Shown here piece after piece: positions 49,009 through 59,536 of a stretch of DNA of 64,000 bases. Positions within the stretch are counted from its first letter, which is position 1. Every line of letters begins with the position of its first letter. Source of the DNA: Acanthosoma haemorrhoidale (taxonomy: Eukaryota; Arthropoda; Insecta; Hemiptera; Acanthosomatidae); NCBI GenBank assembly GCA_930367205.1, contig OV884011.1, positions 172,743,226 through 172,807,225 on the forward strand. Reading direction: 5' to 3'. A model generated the notes under the pieces. It saw only the letters and a list, made by a program, of their open reading frames with translations, was not told where the DNA came from and ran no database searches. Position numbers and translations under genes: made by a program.

Positions 49009-50689
49009 TACGATTTCCGAAAAATAAAAAAATTAACATAGGATTATAAATCATGTACTAAGAAGGAGGCATTTACATCTTTTCTTGATTAAACCTATTT
49101 CATTTCGATCCCTTACATATAAGCTACATATTAAAAAAAATACTTTTCATCATATAATTTGCTGAAATATCTTGACAGCTGAAAATAGCTACGATGACAT
49201 TATGGCTTACAAAGCTTTGGACATCATGCTTGAGGGAACGAGCTATAAATTACTTGGTTCGATAAGTCTGGGCTTAAACAAGGATCCAAATTTATCAAAT
49301 CAAATACTTACTTTGAAATAGGTTTAAACTGAACAAAGGACATGAAAATTGAATGAATGAAATCGAGAGCTGTTCCGGGTCGGGCGTGGGCTGTTTTAGT
49401 TTCTTAAATACTTAATAAAGGTTCGTGAGAAAACAAATTTTTCATACAACCAAAGGTATAGATTTTATTTTAACCATATATGTCACTAAAAATTGACATG
49501 TTAAAAAATATAGTAAATTTTAAATGCTTACAATATTTACCAAAAAGAAAATCCGTTGAAACCGGCTCAACATTAGGAAAATTTGTATTGTGGCCTCTTT
49601 GGCTATGGGTAAGAGAAATAACACCGCTGTATTTCTTACATACATTCCGCAATTATATCCTCACTGAAACACAGCAAACGTAAATAATCTTTCCTTTTTT
49701 TTTTTAATATTTAAAAAAAATTCAAATGGCTCATTTTTACGGTCTCAATTTTAGCAGACAAATTCCTACTGTCTCTATGAAAGCGAATCCTATATCTTTG
49801 GGATCAGCAGTTATATAATTTGACTAGCATTAGTAATATGACTAAATAAAATGGCCTATCTAAAATTTATCAAAGCATTTCATTTATTTCTACTCTTAAG
49901 AGACTTTTGATTACTCTATTTACTAAATGTTTTTATGGGGTACCATAAAGGTATGTATTCCACAGTCATTATTTTTTACTATAGTTTATTTTACTTGATT
50001 TCCGTTTCTGTTGTTCTAATCTTTTCCTGTTTTTTTCTGTGTTTTTTCTATCAATTTACTATGTATTACTTACTTCACATTTCATTTTAGTTAGCCAAAA
50101 TTGATTTTTTTTTTATTTGTACTTAATTGTTATTTATTGCGGTCTTGGTCCCAGAATAAAGTTATCATCCAAAAATTTCAAGTTAAAATTTGACTATAAA
50201 GATTTTAAAATGGTATAACCTCAGGAAGTCAAGATTAAAAGAAATATATACGAAAAAGTTAAATGCTAAGTGCTTATCGGCTCATCATCCTCCAATAAAG
50301 ATAGACAGAAGGACAATAGGGTAGCTGACAAAAAGACGAATGTGAAACGGACAGCAATAGCGGCTTTATGGGCCATAACAGAGCCTGGAGAGCTCTCCAG
50401 AAATAATGGAATCCCTAGTGCCATCCGGGGATGGAGTGGAAGGTTAATCAACAAGCGACCGCAGCGCGCCAGGACAAAAGTAGGAATGAGAGGGACAGGG
50501 GGTCAGTATTGCCGCTGTAGGTTTATGAATGGTGTAGGTTTATGAATGGGGTAGGGATCGCCAATACGCCTCTATCAGAGAACTCTTTCTATGACGAATG
50601 GTAGCAGTTTGTCGGTGACAGTCAAGTTTCAGGATTTCCAGGCTATGTTGACATTCAATGTCCGCTAGAGTTAAAAATAAAATGGTAAT
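49009..50689. other. AT-rich DNA after the satellite
   Basis: No gene is recognised. A 17-bp direct repeat, GTAGGTTTATGAATGG plus one base, occurs twice in tandem at 50517-50550. About 50260-50600 is GC-balanced with overlapping open frames on both strands and no recognisable domain. A possible element tail (CCAGAATAAAG, near 50150) has no coding part. Confidence 0.5.
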
Positions 50690-51230
50690 AAATTGAGTAC
50701 TAATCGCAATAGAAAACTGATCTACAAAACTTAAAACCTATCTTAAGTACGGAATTGAAATCTGGGGGATAGAAAAGGACTTAAACACTAAACGCATCCT
50801 ATCATTCCAATCCAAACACACTACGTCATCAATCAAAACCATCTACACTGCTCAACGTCTACACTCACTATTCTTCAACACATTCCGTTTAAATTACTAA
50901 ACTCCCTTACGAAACTTCTTAACAAATATCCTAATCCCCCCCTTGCAATAACGCTGTCTACCCACACAAATCCCTATAATCCACATGGAAGATTACAGCG
51001 GTAATGGCCTCGAGATATCCAGAAACCAACTCGATATTGGGAGTCTTTGTAATCTCCTCTCCTAGTGTCCGGAACTTCTGTCACTCTCTCACTCTTTCTC
51101 AGGCATGTGGTTACAGGAGAAGCGTGGGGAAACTCCCGTAACCCTGCTTCCTTTACCATAGCGGCGGAGGTGACATTCCCGCAGATGAATTTGAGGGAAC
51201 TCAGATCTTTGTGCATATGTCTATAAGGTC
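50690..51230 (+). pseudogene. Degenerate Jockey-type reverse transcriptase end and 3' UTR
   Basis: The first part reads KYGIEIWGIEKDLNTKRILS and, in a shifted frame, FQSKH, matching the YGIELWG..KKSN..RIQ.FQSK block of the copy at 29902. Later PYNPHGRLQR corresponds to the Jockey tail (PCNPPRRLKRQWPRD). Stops and frameshifts are frequent. The part after 51010 shares words with the antisense tail at 33465-33625. It is an old, decayed copy. Confidence 0.75.
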
Positions 51231-51277
51231 ATATGGGTTGTACATATCACAGCAATGAGACAGGCAATATTGTATAG

Positions 51278-51350
51278 GTATAAATGAGGTATTTTATTAC
51301 AATTTGCCATTGCCCTATTAGGGCACATAGTAATTTACAAGTGATAACAT
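51278..51350 (-). mobile_element. Jockey-type 3' tail (antisense), decayed
   Basis: TTTATTACAATTTGCCATTG and the following TAGGGCACATAGTAATTTAC correspond, with changes, to the antisense 3' tail at 58112 and 33338. Its orientation is opposite to the fragment ending at 51230, so two elements lie tail to tail. Confidence 0.55.
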
Positions 51351-53150
51351 ACATTCTTCTGGATAATAAATAAAATCATGTCAAACATCTTTGTGGATTT
51401 CGTCCCCAAGAGTGAGAAATTCACTAATGCCTCACGACTTTATTTTTAGTTGCCTCGTTTCGTCTTCTGGAAACAATTGTAACAAACTCAGATATTGGTT
51501 TTACACAGCTTAATAATGAATACTTAAACTAGCAATACTTTAATACTTAGGTATTATTATTATTAGTTATTATTATTATACTTCCGGAAAAGTTTGATCT
51601 ATTTCTTCCTAAAAGAACATAAAATTCCGGCAGAACCCTACCATGCCGGATTTGATGAGCATTACGTCACACTGGGTAATTAAATGAAAAATTGTGAGCC
51701 AAAGCCTCTATAAATAACGATTTTCAGTTCCCGTCAAGGAAAGAGATTAATTTAAAAAAATAAGGCTCAAAGTTTTTGATTCTCATAAAGTTCTTGGATA
51801 AATTCTCTTATTAGGAAGTCGAAATTATGAGAAAAGTTGCTGCTAACGTTCTAGAGTATTGCGGCCAACTATTTGCAAGTTATTTTTGGACTTTACTTCG
51901 TGTTGATTAAATATACCGTGAATTTATAAGATAAACCAAACAAACTTTCTCATGAAGAGATTGCATAAATTCCATTAAATTTATTTGGGAAACTCAAATG
52001 AATTTACAGATTATAACTGAATGTGGGTTAGATCACCTTCAATTTTATAAAAATAATATTATTTCTGATCCCTGAAAATTCTTGCTTATAGCAAGTTAAA
52101 AATTTATATAATGTATTAGCAGTCACTACTGATGATAAACATTGTATACTTTATTCATTATATTTTATATAAACTCAGAATTCCTATAATTATTTACATT
52201 TCCTGAGAAACAAATATTGTTTCTTGCTTACAACAAGACTTTAGGAATACAAGACCTAACCAAATTCCATGTTCTTATTACATCACGTAAGAAACATAAA
52301 TAAAATAGAATTGTACGTTTTCACTAACACCAATGTTCGTTTCTCGAGCGCTACCCAGAAATTAGTCGAAACTGGGCTGATGAAAGCGCTTATAAAATAA
52401 AGAAAACACCACATTGTTATTTAAAACCTAAATCATACCACCTCTTCCAATCCAATACCTCAACCTATTGCAATAAAAATTATAATAGAAATGAAATATA
52501 GAGTAGTAAAGTCTTCTTTTGCACCTCTGTATTATTTTAGATAAGGTTTTGCAGTGTGAAAAATTAAACTTTTGATTTTTCCAAGCAAGAAAGTTAATTT
52601 TTGTTGTTCTGTGTATGTAGATCCGGAAAAAAAACTAGTCCGTATGCTATCCATTTTCCAAAAGACTAATAAGGAAATGCAGGAACCTGAGCTGAGCAGA
52701 AATAATGATGACCTGAAATCCTTTTAAAGCTATTGTGGCAAATTTAATTAAATTAAATTAGTACTTGAACCAACTAGGTCAAAGTCCTTATCTACTCTAC
52801 AATACAGTGGAACTAGTATTCTCAATTGCCTTGTCTCAACTATGGACATAAACATTAATTAAGATTTGTCAGAAACTCTAGAAATAATACACAAGCCATA
52901 TCTTGTCTTAATGTTTTTGTTAATTGTCAAACAAGAAGGTTGAGGCAGACACTTTGAAATAGCTACGGTAGAAACATCCCTTTTGTATGATATGATATGG
53001 TTGTGTACTTCAAAGGATATTATTACGGATTTTTGACATAGGGATACAATAGGGAGAAATTATAAAGGAATTTATTTGTATGTCACTAATTCGAAATAAA
53101 CAACACATTTCTTTTGGATTCTTCATCATACACGACTTGAAAACGAAGAA
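51351..53150. other. AT-rich DNA, no gene recognised
   Basis: No sustained protein-like frame and no recognisable repeat is visible in this stretch. Confidence 0.55.
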
Positions 53151-53278
53151 TTTTTTTTTTTTTTCTTAGCTCTCAAATTTTTAAGATTATGGATAAGGGA
53201 AAAATAAAGGAATTTATTTGGGGTGAGTGGATCCTTTTACTAGGAGTACCTGTTTGAAGGTGGAGTGAGGGAATTAAG
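53151..53278 (-). mobile_element. Non-LTR 3' tail (antisense), third family
   Basis: A T-run at 53151-53164 (complement of poly-A) is followed by the same words as at 40800-40900 and 55760-55870 (TTAGCTCTC, GGAAAAATAAA, GAGTGGATCCTT, TACTAGGAGTACCTG). It stops near 53278 without coding sequence: a very short 5'-truncated insertion. Confidence 0.85.
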
Positions 53279-54119
53279 AATTTATTTTATAAACAATTCT
53301 ACAAAAGTTCGTCTTTTCAGAAATAGTGAGTAGGTAATTATATACATTCTAAATATAAAAAAACAAACGTGATTTTCAAATAAATAAAACATGATTGTAT
53401 GATAATAAACGTGGTATTAATAATTAGTAGTCATAATTGTAATATTATAATCTTACGTGTATTATAAAAAATTTAAAAAAAGGAATTATAATAGGTGATT
53501 ATCGCAGTTGTGACAAGTGAGTCTATACTACTATATAAAGAAGACTATTCTTAAATTTTCTACTACTACAGACCTACAAGTAAATAGAAATTTTTTTAGT
53601 TTCTTTCCTTACCGATGGCAATTATTTTTGTTGGGCAATTGAACAACTCACGGTTCTTTAAAGATCATATTTTAATTATAGCCAGCAATCAAGTCATCTT
53701 TGAAGGTTCAACCGAATATTCTTCTGTAAGAAAATTAATTTTTAACAACCCCTCGTACATTCTTTTCTCCCAGACTTTTTTTGATTTCGTAATAAGCTAC
53801 TAAAGTGAGCATTTTAAAAACCTTTTAAAAATATTATTCAAAAAAATCAGTGTAAATATTGGTATTTTTTATGTTTCCCATAATGATGGTTTCCGAAAGA
53901 GAAAAAACAAGAATTGTAACAATTTGTGACATGCATTCATATTCATTTCCATTCCATGTACAACCACAAATGACTTGTTGCCTTTTGTATTACTGGGATA
54001 AAAATTAAAAATGTATTACGAGAGAAAAAAAAAGGAATATTCTACGGTAGGTCGTAAATATTTACAATTATCTTGACGTTTTCGCAACGGGCTATTGCAT
54101 GTAATAGCTAACCAAAAAA
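53279..54119. other. AT-rich DNA, no gene recognised
   Basis: This stretch is low-complexity sequence. A 62-codon frame at 53615-53803 carries no recognisable domain. Confidence 0.5.
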
Positions 54120-54215
54120 AAAACAGGCTGTTTTTTTTCCGTGGTGTCGAGCACACACGTGACTTTAGGGCATTACGCTCTCAGCACACTGACCGCTATC
54201 GGCCTAAATGCATAC
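54120..54215 (-). repeat. tRNA-Ser/Leu-like SINE head (antisense)
   Basis: On the minus strand GGCCGATAGCGGTCAGTG matches the A-box/D-arm of class II tRNAs (GGCCGAG.GGT.AAG), and GTGCTCGACACC resembles a B-box about 40 bases later. An A-rich run follows (T-rich on the plus strand near 54120), as in SINE tails, and another A/T run precedes the head. Confidence 0.45.
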
Positions 54216-54599
54216 CGGTTTTTTTTTTGTTTTTTTTTCCTATTTCCTTTTTACGAAACATCATAGCTGAGGGGGACGATTTCGGCAATGCGACACGCGA
54301 GCTCATACATTTCGGGATGGATCCTTTTAGTTAATAGGGTAAATAATTGTCATTCAGCGGTGATCGGACATAGTTGCATCAGAAAATCATATTGATTATA
54401 ATAAAAATGGATAATGTCCTTTCGACGAACTGATAGAGTGATATGACAAGAATAATTTTTGATTTTCTTGATGCTCAGTAATTGTAAAACTAAACCAATT
54501 TCATGCGTAACTCAGCAAATAATTACGAGTTAAATAATACACGTTGTAAGTTGCTAAAGGATACAAGTAATGAATTAATAAATGGCCCGAACTTTTATC

Positions 54600-54680
54600 G
54601 TTTCTGGGGTTGATTTGACTTTTATTAGGTTACAGGTGTATAGTACAAGGTTCGAATCTTGGTATACGCGAGACACTATT
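54600..54680 (+). repeat. Possible tRNA-like remnant with B-box
   Basis: CAAGGTTCGAATCTTGG at about 54646-54662 is a near-perfect T-arm with a B-box core. No matching A-box or anticodon arm is seen upstream, so it is only a fragment or a chance match. Confidence 0.3.
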
Positions 54681-55145
54681 ACTCAAGGCCATAATTGTTG
54701 ATAATTATTAATAATATATAAAATATAAATATTTAACTTTATTATTAGATTTACGTGTAATGTTTGCGTCTGATATTACATTGGTTTGTTACAGTATTTT
54801 GGAATTATTATTTGAAATACTTAAAACTTATCATTTTTATTTATAGTTGAGTGTTATTTGTGATAGCAATTATTTTTTTTTTTGTTTGGGTGTTTTCAGT
54901 TTTTTTTTTCAAAAATTAAAAAAGTTTCCGACCTCAACATGAAGATGATAATAAAATAAATAAAAGCTTTGTTAGGACAGAAACTTTTCAGACCGCCCTC
55001 GTATTTTAAATAAGTTAAACACACATGATAAAGGTAATAAAATAACAAGCTTCCTGACTTAGGGATGATCTTTTTTAGGAGGATACGATCGTAGATAAAT
55101 AATAAATGAATCTGACATAAAGAAGAGCTTATTGAAAACATTCAA
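54681..55145. other. AT-rich DNA, no gene recognised
   Basis: Only low-complexity sequence is seen; a minus-strand frame (54896-55141) is Leu/Ile/Phe-rich and looks random. Confidence 0.5.
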
Positions 55146-55301
55146 CTATAGCGATCCGGTAAGTGTTTCTTTAATGATCCGTCCTAAATCGTTTGTGATA
55201 TTTATTTCGACATTTTTGATCTCCTCGGAAACAACTGGTATTGCCCCACATTCTATAATTTCTCCACCGAGCATCGAAACTTTGTATACTGTTGATGGCA
55301 T
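55146..55301 (-). other. Unrecognised 51-codon open frame
   Basis: From ATG at 55299-55301 the minus strand encodes 51 residues ending at TAG 55146-55148. The product reads as ordinary protein (VYKVSMLGGEIIECGAIPVV, then SEEIKNVEINITNDLGRI) and lacks the Phe/Leu/Tyr bias of chance frames here. I do not recognise it. It lies 75 bases from the LTR-like copy at 55377, so it may belong to a retroelement, or be an unrelated host exon. Confidence 0.3.
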
Positions 55302-55376
55302 CTTATACTAAGGATATAATGAAACAGCAAGTTTTGCTGTGTCAGCTGCGTTAACTCCAACTTTTGACGAGTCGAT

Positions 55377-55693
55377 AGTTATATAATGCTAAGAATATTG
55401 TAATGCTAATAGTAGAAGCTAGTGTATACCTGACTTCATGGAAGTCACTGATATTTTTATTAACCGCATTCCTTCCAAGACATTCATCCCAATTCCTTGA
55501 ACTACCCTTCACTTATACACATTTGTCGCAGCTTTAGCCCCAGTCCCCACTTGTTCTCCAACACTCGTCCCTAAACATCCGACCCAGTAGGTAGTAACAT
55601 AATTCTTAATATTTGTATACACCAGTGTTTTGCTTGTACTTCATAATAAAGCTTTTCTTTTAAAATACTCTCCTCTACAAAGATTATTTAGTT
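55377..55693 (+). repeat. LTR-like copy, plus orientation
   Basis: This 317-bp segment starts AGTTATATAATG and ends GATTATTTAGTT. It carries a polyadenylation-like AATAAAGC and a TTTTAAAA-type stretch near its end, as in an LTR. It is flanked by GAT on both sides (GATA if one base is shared), a possible target duplication. A homologous copy in the opposite orientation lies at 57686-58037, and the 59089 LTR has a similar 3' end (GATTATT.AAC). No gag or pol is attached, so this is a candidate solo LTR. Confidence 0.55.
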
Positions 55694-55732
55694 GATAATA
55701 GCACTATAGTTAATGACTTCCAGTATTACTAC

Positions 55733-56070
55733 TTTTTTTTTTCTTTTTTTTTTCTTTCTTAGCTCTCAAACTTATAAAAAATAGGATGTACGAAAAATAA
55801 AAGGAAAATTATTTTGGATGGGTGGGTACCTTTCACTATGCCTAAAGGAGGCGGGTGGATTCGGGAGGGTAGTGAGAGTCTACCTATAATGGAGCCTAGG
55901 GGTACTAGGCATTGGTTTGAAGTCGGCCAGGTCACACCTGGCCTCGGCCCCTGTAGGGGGCTGCACTGAGTCGGCCTATCGGCCGGGAGATCGACCTGCC
56001 CTGAGCAGGTAATGCTTCGGTTGAGTCGGCCGGGATATCGACCTCTATCTCTCGGCTGGGTGTGTGTCGT
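55733..56070 (-). mobile_element. Non-LTR 3' UTR and poly-A tail (antisense), third family
   Basis: The T-rich run at 55733-55759 is the complement of the poly-A tail. The sequence following it repeats the family words seen at 40795 and 53165. Between about 55920 and 56045 the UTR is GC-rich, with internal near-repeats of GGCCGGGA(G/T)ATCGACCT (GTCGGCC occurs several times). Confidence 0.88.
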
Positions 56071-56232
56071 TCAGTCCCCGTTAGGGGGCTCGGGTTCGAT
56101 CAGTTCTATCTGTCTCCAGGCTTCGGCGGTCCAGCAGTGCTTCCATCGGACGGGCATTGGTGGTGGTTGAAGGTCGGAGAAGAGTGGAATGTGGCTGTGT
56201 CGAAGTGAGTCGAAAAATTTGATGTGTCGTCT
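56071..56232 (-). pseudogene. Non-LTR reverse transcriptase extreme C-terminus
   Basis: The minus-strand frame from 56232 to the stop at 56071 is open for 53 codons. It begins RRHIKFFDSLRHSHIPLF and continues PPPMPVRWKHCWTAEAWRQ. It shares RRHIKFF(L)DS and P(P)MP(L)P.RW with the copies at 41215 and 60793. The upstream coding part is missing. Confidence 0.88.
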
Positions 56233-56250
56233 CTTGATAAAATCTACCAG

Positions 56251-57297
56251 TAGTATTACTACCAGTAGCTAAGTTAGTATTTCATCTACACCAGTGATTT
56301 GATTAGTGAGAGAAGGACGCCCGAAGAATCGCCTTGAGGCATTACCACTGTTAGTAGTACTTAATACCTGCTTGACGATACCTATTTGTAACCCCATTTT
56401 CTCAATCAATTCTTTTTGAATTCAATTTTTGTTTCCTCTTTGATGGATTTAGTAGACTCATTAGAACTTAAAGCATAAAGGGGTGACATTCTCAATCGAA
56501 GGACTTTTACGTTAGGTGGTGAAGAATTACCGTCGGGACAAGTCATTCATTTGAGCTCCGGATACTACACTGTTGCTGGCTGATGTATTCGTTAAGATTT
56601 GTGCAACTTGATGATTGAACAGGATTCCAATAGATAAAACCCGTTACATTGCCTTTATGTTTCAGGCGAGGAGTGGACAGCTTTGTTACTACGCGTTAAA
56701 AACTTTATTATTTAGAATTCAGCAGAAATCAAAGCCGGTGAGAGCCTGTTCCGATACTTACACGGAAAACACATAAGAGGTGTAGCAATCGAAAAAAAAG
56801 TAATACCAGACCGGAACAAACCGGAACATTTTTCTGAACATTATTGCAAATTCCATGTTTTATATTTTTCTCCATGTCATACTTTGCAATAATTTCAGCA
56901 ATGCCAAAAAATAAAGTAGAACTATAAAAACTCTCATAGCAATTGCATCGATAGCCTATATTACAATATTAATCAATAATTTTGTCTTAAATCATATAAA
57001 TTGAGCACCACAAAAGCTTTAAGCACTTAAAATTCTTTTCTAGATTTTCAGCCATGAAAAAACAAACTTAATTGATGTTTCCATTCTGTCCAGCATTCTA
57101 CAACCTGTTGTTTCCAAAAATCTTTAATTTGATTGGCAAAAATAGCACTTCTATTTTTGATGTTGTTTGCCACCTTCCCCCGTTGTGCGCTGTGTTCAGC
57201 GTATCAAATAATTGAAAATTAAAATTCACATGTACTTTTTATTATGAGGTAATAATATTCTATCATTTTAAGCCAAACTCTAAACAAAGACAAAGTT
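56251..57297. other. AT-rich DNA, no gene recognised
   Basis: A GC-balanced stretch at about 56490-56720 contains no open frame that I can assign. The rest is AT-rich. Confidence 0.5.
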
Positions 57298-57590
57298 AAG
57301 TACCTTGGTCATATCTTACACAGACAAATGGACAGGAACTAAATAAACATTTTAAACTACTTATATTTTTCGAATTCTTAGCAATAGACTGAAGATGACG
57401 TTAAACTGCAAACGACTTATTTTCACCTCAGTACTCAAGCTAAAAATAGCCCAAAGTCTCTGGGAACATGCCATAAATACTTGTGACTTTCAGTCCTCAG
57501 CAATTAAATAATTCTTAGAAAACTCGTAAATGCGCCATTCAATATCTCGTTATATATTGCATATAGATTTAAATATTCACTTTCATTGAA
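57298..57590 (+). pseudogene. Degenerate Jockey-type reverse transcriptase fragment
   Basis: It starts KYLGHILHRQMDRN, an altered YLG.TLD block, and after a stop and a frame change continues SNRLKMTLNCKRLIFTSVLK, followed by IAQSLWEHA. The latter corresponds to the K..LYK..L.P...YG..LW block. Stops and frame changes are frequent, so this is an old copy. Confidence 0.6.
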
Positions 57591-57685
57591 AATAAATTAA
57601 AATCAGGTATACCAAATTCCATTCTGAACATGATAATCGACTTATCTTCTCCTATTTGGTCTATTCTGTTCCATATACTATCCTC

Positions 57686-58037
57686 AGTTAAATAATCTTT
57701 GTCGAGGAGAGTCTTTTAAAAGAAAAGCTTTATTATGAAGTACAATCAAAACACTGGTATATACAAATATTAAGAGTTACGTTACTACATACCGGTTGGA
57801 ATGTGTGGGGACAAGTGGGGTCTGGGGCTAAAGCTGAGACATATATGTATAAGAAAAGGGTAGTTCTGGAAAGTGGGAGGGAAGTCTTGGAGGGATGTGG
57901 TTGCTTACTTAGAAATAACATGAACCATCAGTGACTTCCATGAAGTCACGAAGCAGGTAAACAGTAGAAGGGACTTGCTTCTACTTTTAGCATTATATAT
58001 AATAGTAGAATTATAACATTCTTAGCATTATATCACT
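57686..58037 (-). repeat. LTR-like copy, minus orientation
   Basis: In the element's own sense it starts AGTGATATAATG and ends GATTATTTAACT (complement at 57686-57697). It aligns over nearly all its length with the copy at 55377-55693, roughly 80 percent by eye, sharing the AATAAAGCTTTTCTTTT core. It is flanked by GAG on both sides in element orientation. It is a second candidate solo LTR, opposite to the first. Confidence 0.55.
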
Positions 58038-58111
58038 CTCGACAATCCAGAGCACGTTCTCAGAAAGCAACTCCTGCTTGCTTCACACAAAAAGTTTTTC
58101 TTCAATAGTTA

Positions 58112-58232
58112 AATTCCTTTATTGTGCTAAAATTACAATCTGCCTTTTATAAGGCAATAAGTAATTAAGATAAATGCTCTCATTCATACCATATTTACAG
58201 TTCATCATTCACTCGCTCATTCATACAATAAA
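58112..58232 (-). mobile_element. Jockey-type 3' tail (antisense), tail only
   Basis: About 120 bases match the 3' UTR of the copies at 11700, 30360 and 33338 (TTACAATCTGCCTTTTATAA, TTCATACCATATTTACAG, CATTCACTCGCTCATTC). No coding sequence is attached, so this insertion consists of little more than the tail. Confidence 0.88.
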
Positions 58233-58712
58233 AAGTTTTTCTAAAGGTTTTTTTTTTTAATTTTTATGTTAACCTTCGATTTACTTTATATACTCTAATC
58301 CATTAAATATTTTGATCATTACAGTACAGTCACTACTCACTACTAAAGTCCGTCGATGGAACAAAGATAAATTAATGAAAACAGCCGGTCTAGAAAAATC
58401 AATGAACACTTTACAACGATCTATAAAGAGAAACAAAATGCTTAGCTAATTTTCCTAAGATAAATACGTTTCTACTAACTTAAATATTTATAAGTCCTGG
58501 AGTTGTAGACTGGCTCATGACGTAAAAGGAAAAGTCATAAACTTTTTAAAGTAATTGAATCGTCAATAATTTTATGTTGATATTAAAGTTTTGGATTGGC
58601 GAAGAAAATCGGGTGCCAAGAGAAGTCATTGGAAAAAAAATATGAAAGTATTAACTTAAAAATTTCTAGGAAGAGGAAGTTAGTTGTATGAGATCAAGTT
58701 ACTTGCAGGCGA
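58233..58712. other. AT-rich spacer
   Basis: No gene or repeat is recognised in this stretch, which ends at the left arm of the long inverted repeat. Confidence 0.55.
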
Positions 58713-58965
58713 TGTAATATTCAACGGGAGCCGTCTTGAACTTGAAGCAAGATAAAAAACAGAGAGAGGAAAATGAAGTTTTAATAATGAGACTTGAAAG
58801 AACTAGCTCGCAATTTTAGATACAATCCAATGTCATTCAAAATCATAGTACTGTTTCATTAAAATCAATTCCGTTCGTTCAAATTGAAAGTCTATTACTT
58901 TACGACATAACTAAATAGTGCTTAGCACCGCTTTCCAAAGACGTTCATGAACTATAATTAATACT
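58713..58965 (+). repeat. Left arm of a 253-bp inverted repeat
   Basis: It begins TGTAATATTC and is the reverse complement of 61861-62113 at about 249 of 253 positions, with no indel. It is followed by TACAATATTACA, so the left copy as far as 58975 has 9-bp inverted ends (TGTAATATT / AATATTACA), as a small non-autonomous transposon would. The right copy lacks these last ten bases. No open frame is convincing in the arms. Confidence 0.97.
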
Positions 58966-59088
58966 TACAATATTACAATGTAACCTATGAAATATTTCTA
59001 AAATACATTCTGAACAACGAGATAACTTGTAATTAATATTTTATTTATGTGTGAGAAAATTTGTAAATTTCTCCTATAGTTTTCAACC

Positions 59089-59519
59089 AGTTAACAAGAT
59101 ATAATTTAAGAAACTAATAATTTTAATTATTCTTGTTTGCAAGATTAGAGAGTATACATTGTTTATGCTTGAAGGTTAATAAAATTCTTTTCTACTATCT
59201 AAGCTTTTACCCATGTATAGTTTTTCTATACATCTTAGCTTTTACCCCAAAATATGAAGCGTACTAATATTAATTTAATAAGGAAATTTTATTTTAATTT
59301 GTATGCATAATTTTGATTCATTAAAACTGCGGACTGATAATGATAATTTTCATTTCATACTGTACTATGCCATTTACTATATTTTTGATACATTTTATAT
59401 AAGAGAATTTCTTTAATATTTTATCAAATCGAGGAGCTAATAATAATACTATAAGGGGAAAGTAAATAAAGAAATAAAGGGTTTTGAAAAAGTAATTAAC
59501 TGTAGAAGATTATTAAACT
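59089..59519 (+). repeat. Candidate 5' LTR of a Gypsy-type retroelement
   Basis: The candidate starts AGTTAACAAG and ends ATTATTAAACT, so the termini are AGTT and AACT as in insect Gypsy/errantivirus-type LTRs. TATATAAG (59396-59403) is a good TATA box and AATAAAG occurs near 59465-59475, giving the U3-R-U5 order. A primer binding site follows directly. The left boundary is inferred from these features and may be wrong. No second LTR and no gag or pol was found downstream. Confidence 0.5.
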
Positions 59520-59536
59520 GGCGCCCGAACAGGGAC
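59519..59536 (+). promoter_or_regulatory. Primer binding site complementary to tRNA-Lys
   Basis: TGGCGCCCGAACAGGGAC is an 18-base perfect complement of the 3' end of tRNA-Lys (including CCA), the primer of many retroviruses and LTR retrotransposons. An 18-base exact match is very unlikely by chance. The downstream leader (CTCAGGGCAACTTAGTG) has the look of an element leader, but no gag frame follows before the sequence becomes plain AT-rich. Confidence 0.8.

Noticed and set aside
55160..55166. Plus-strand GTAAGTG as splice donor of an exon
   Set aside because: No plus-strand protein-like frame leads into it; the only credible frame here is on the minus strand.
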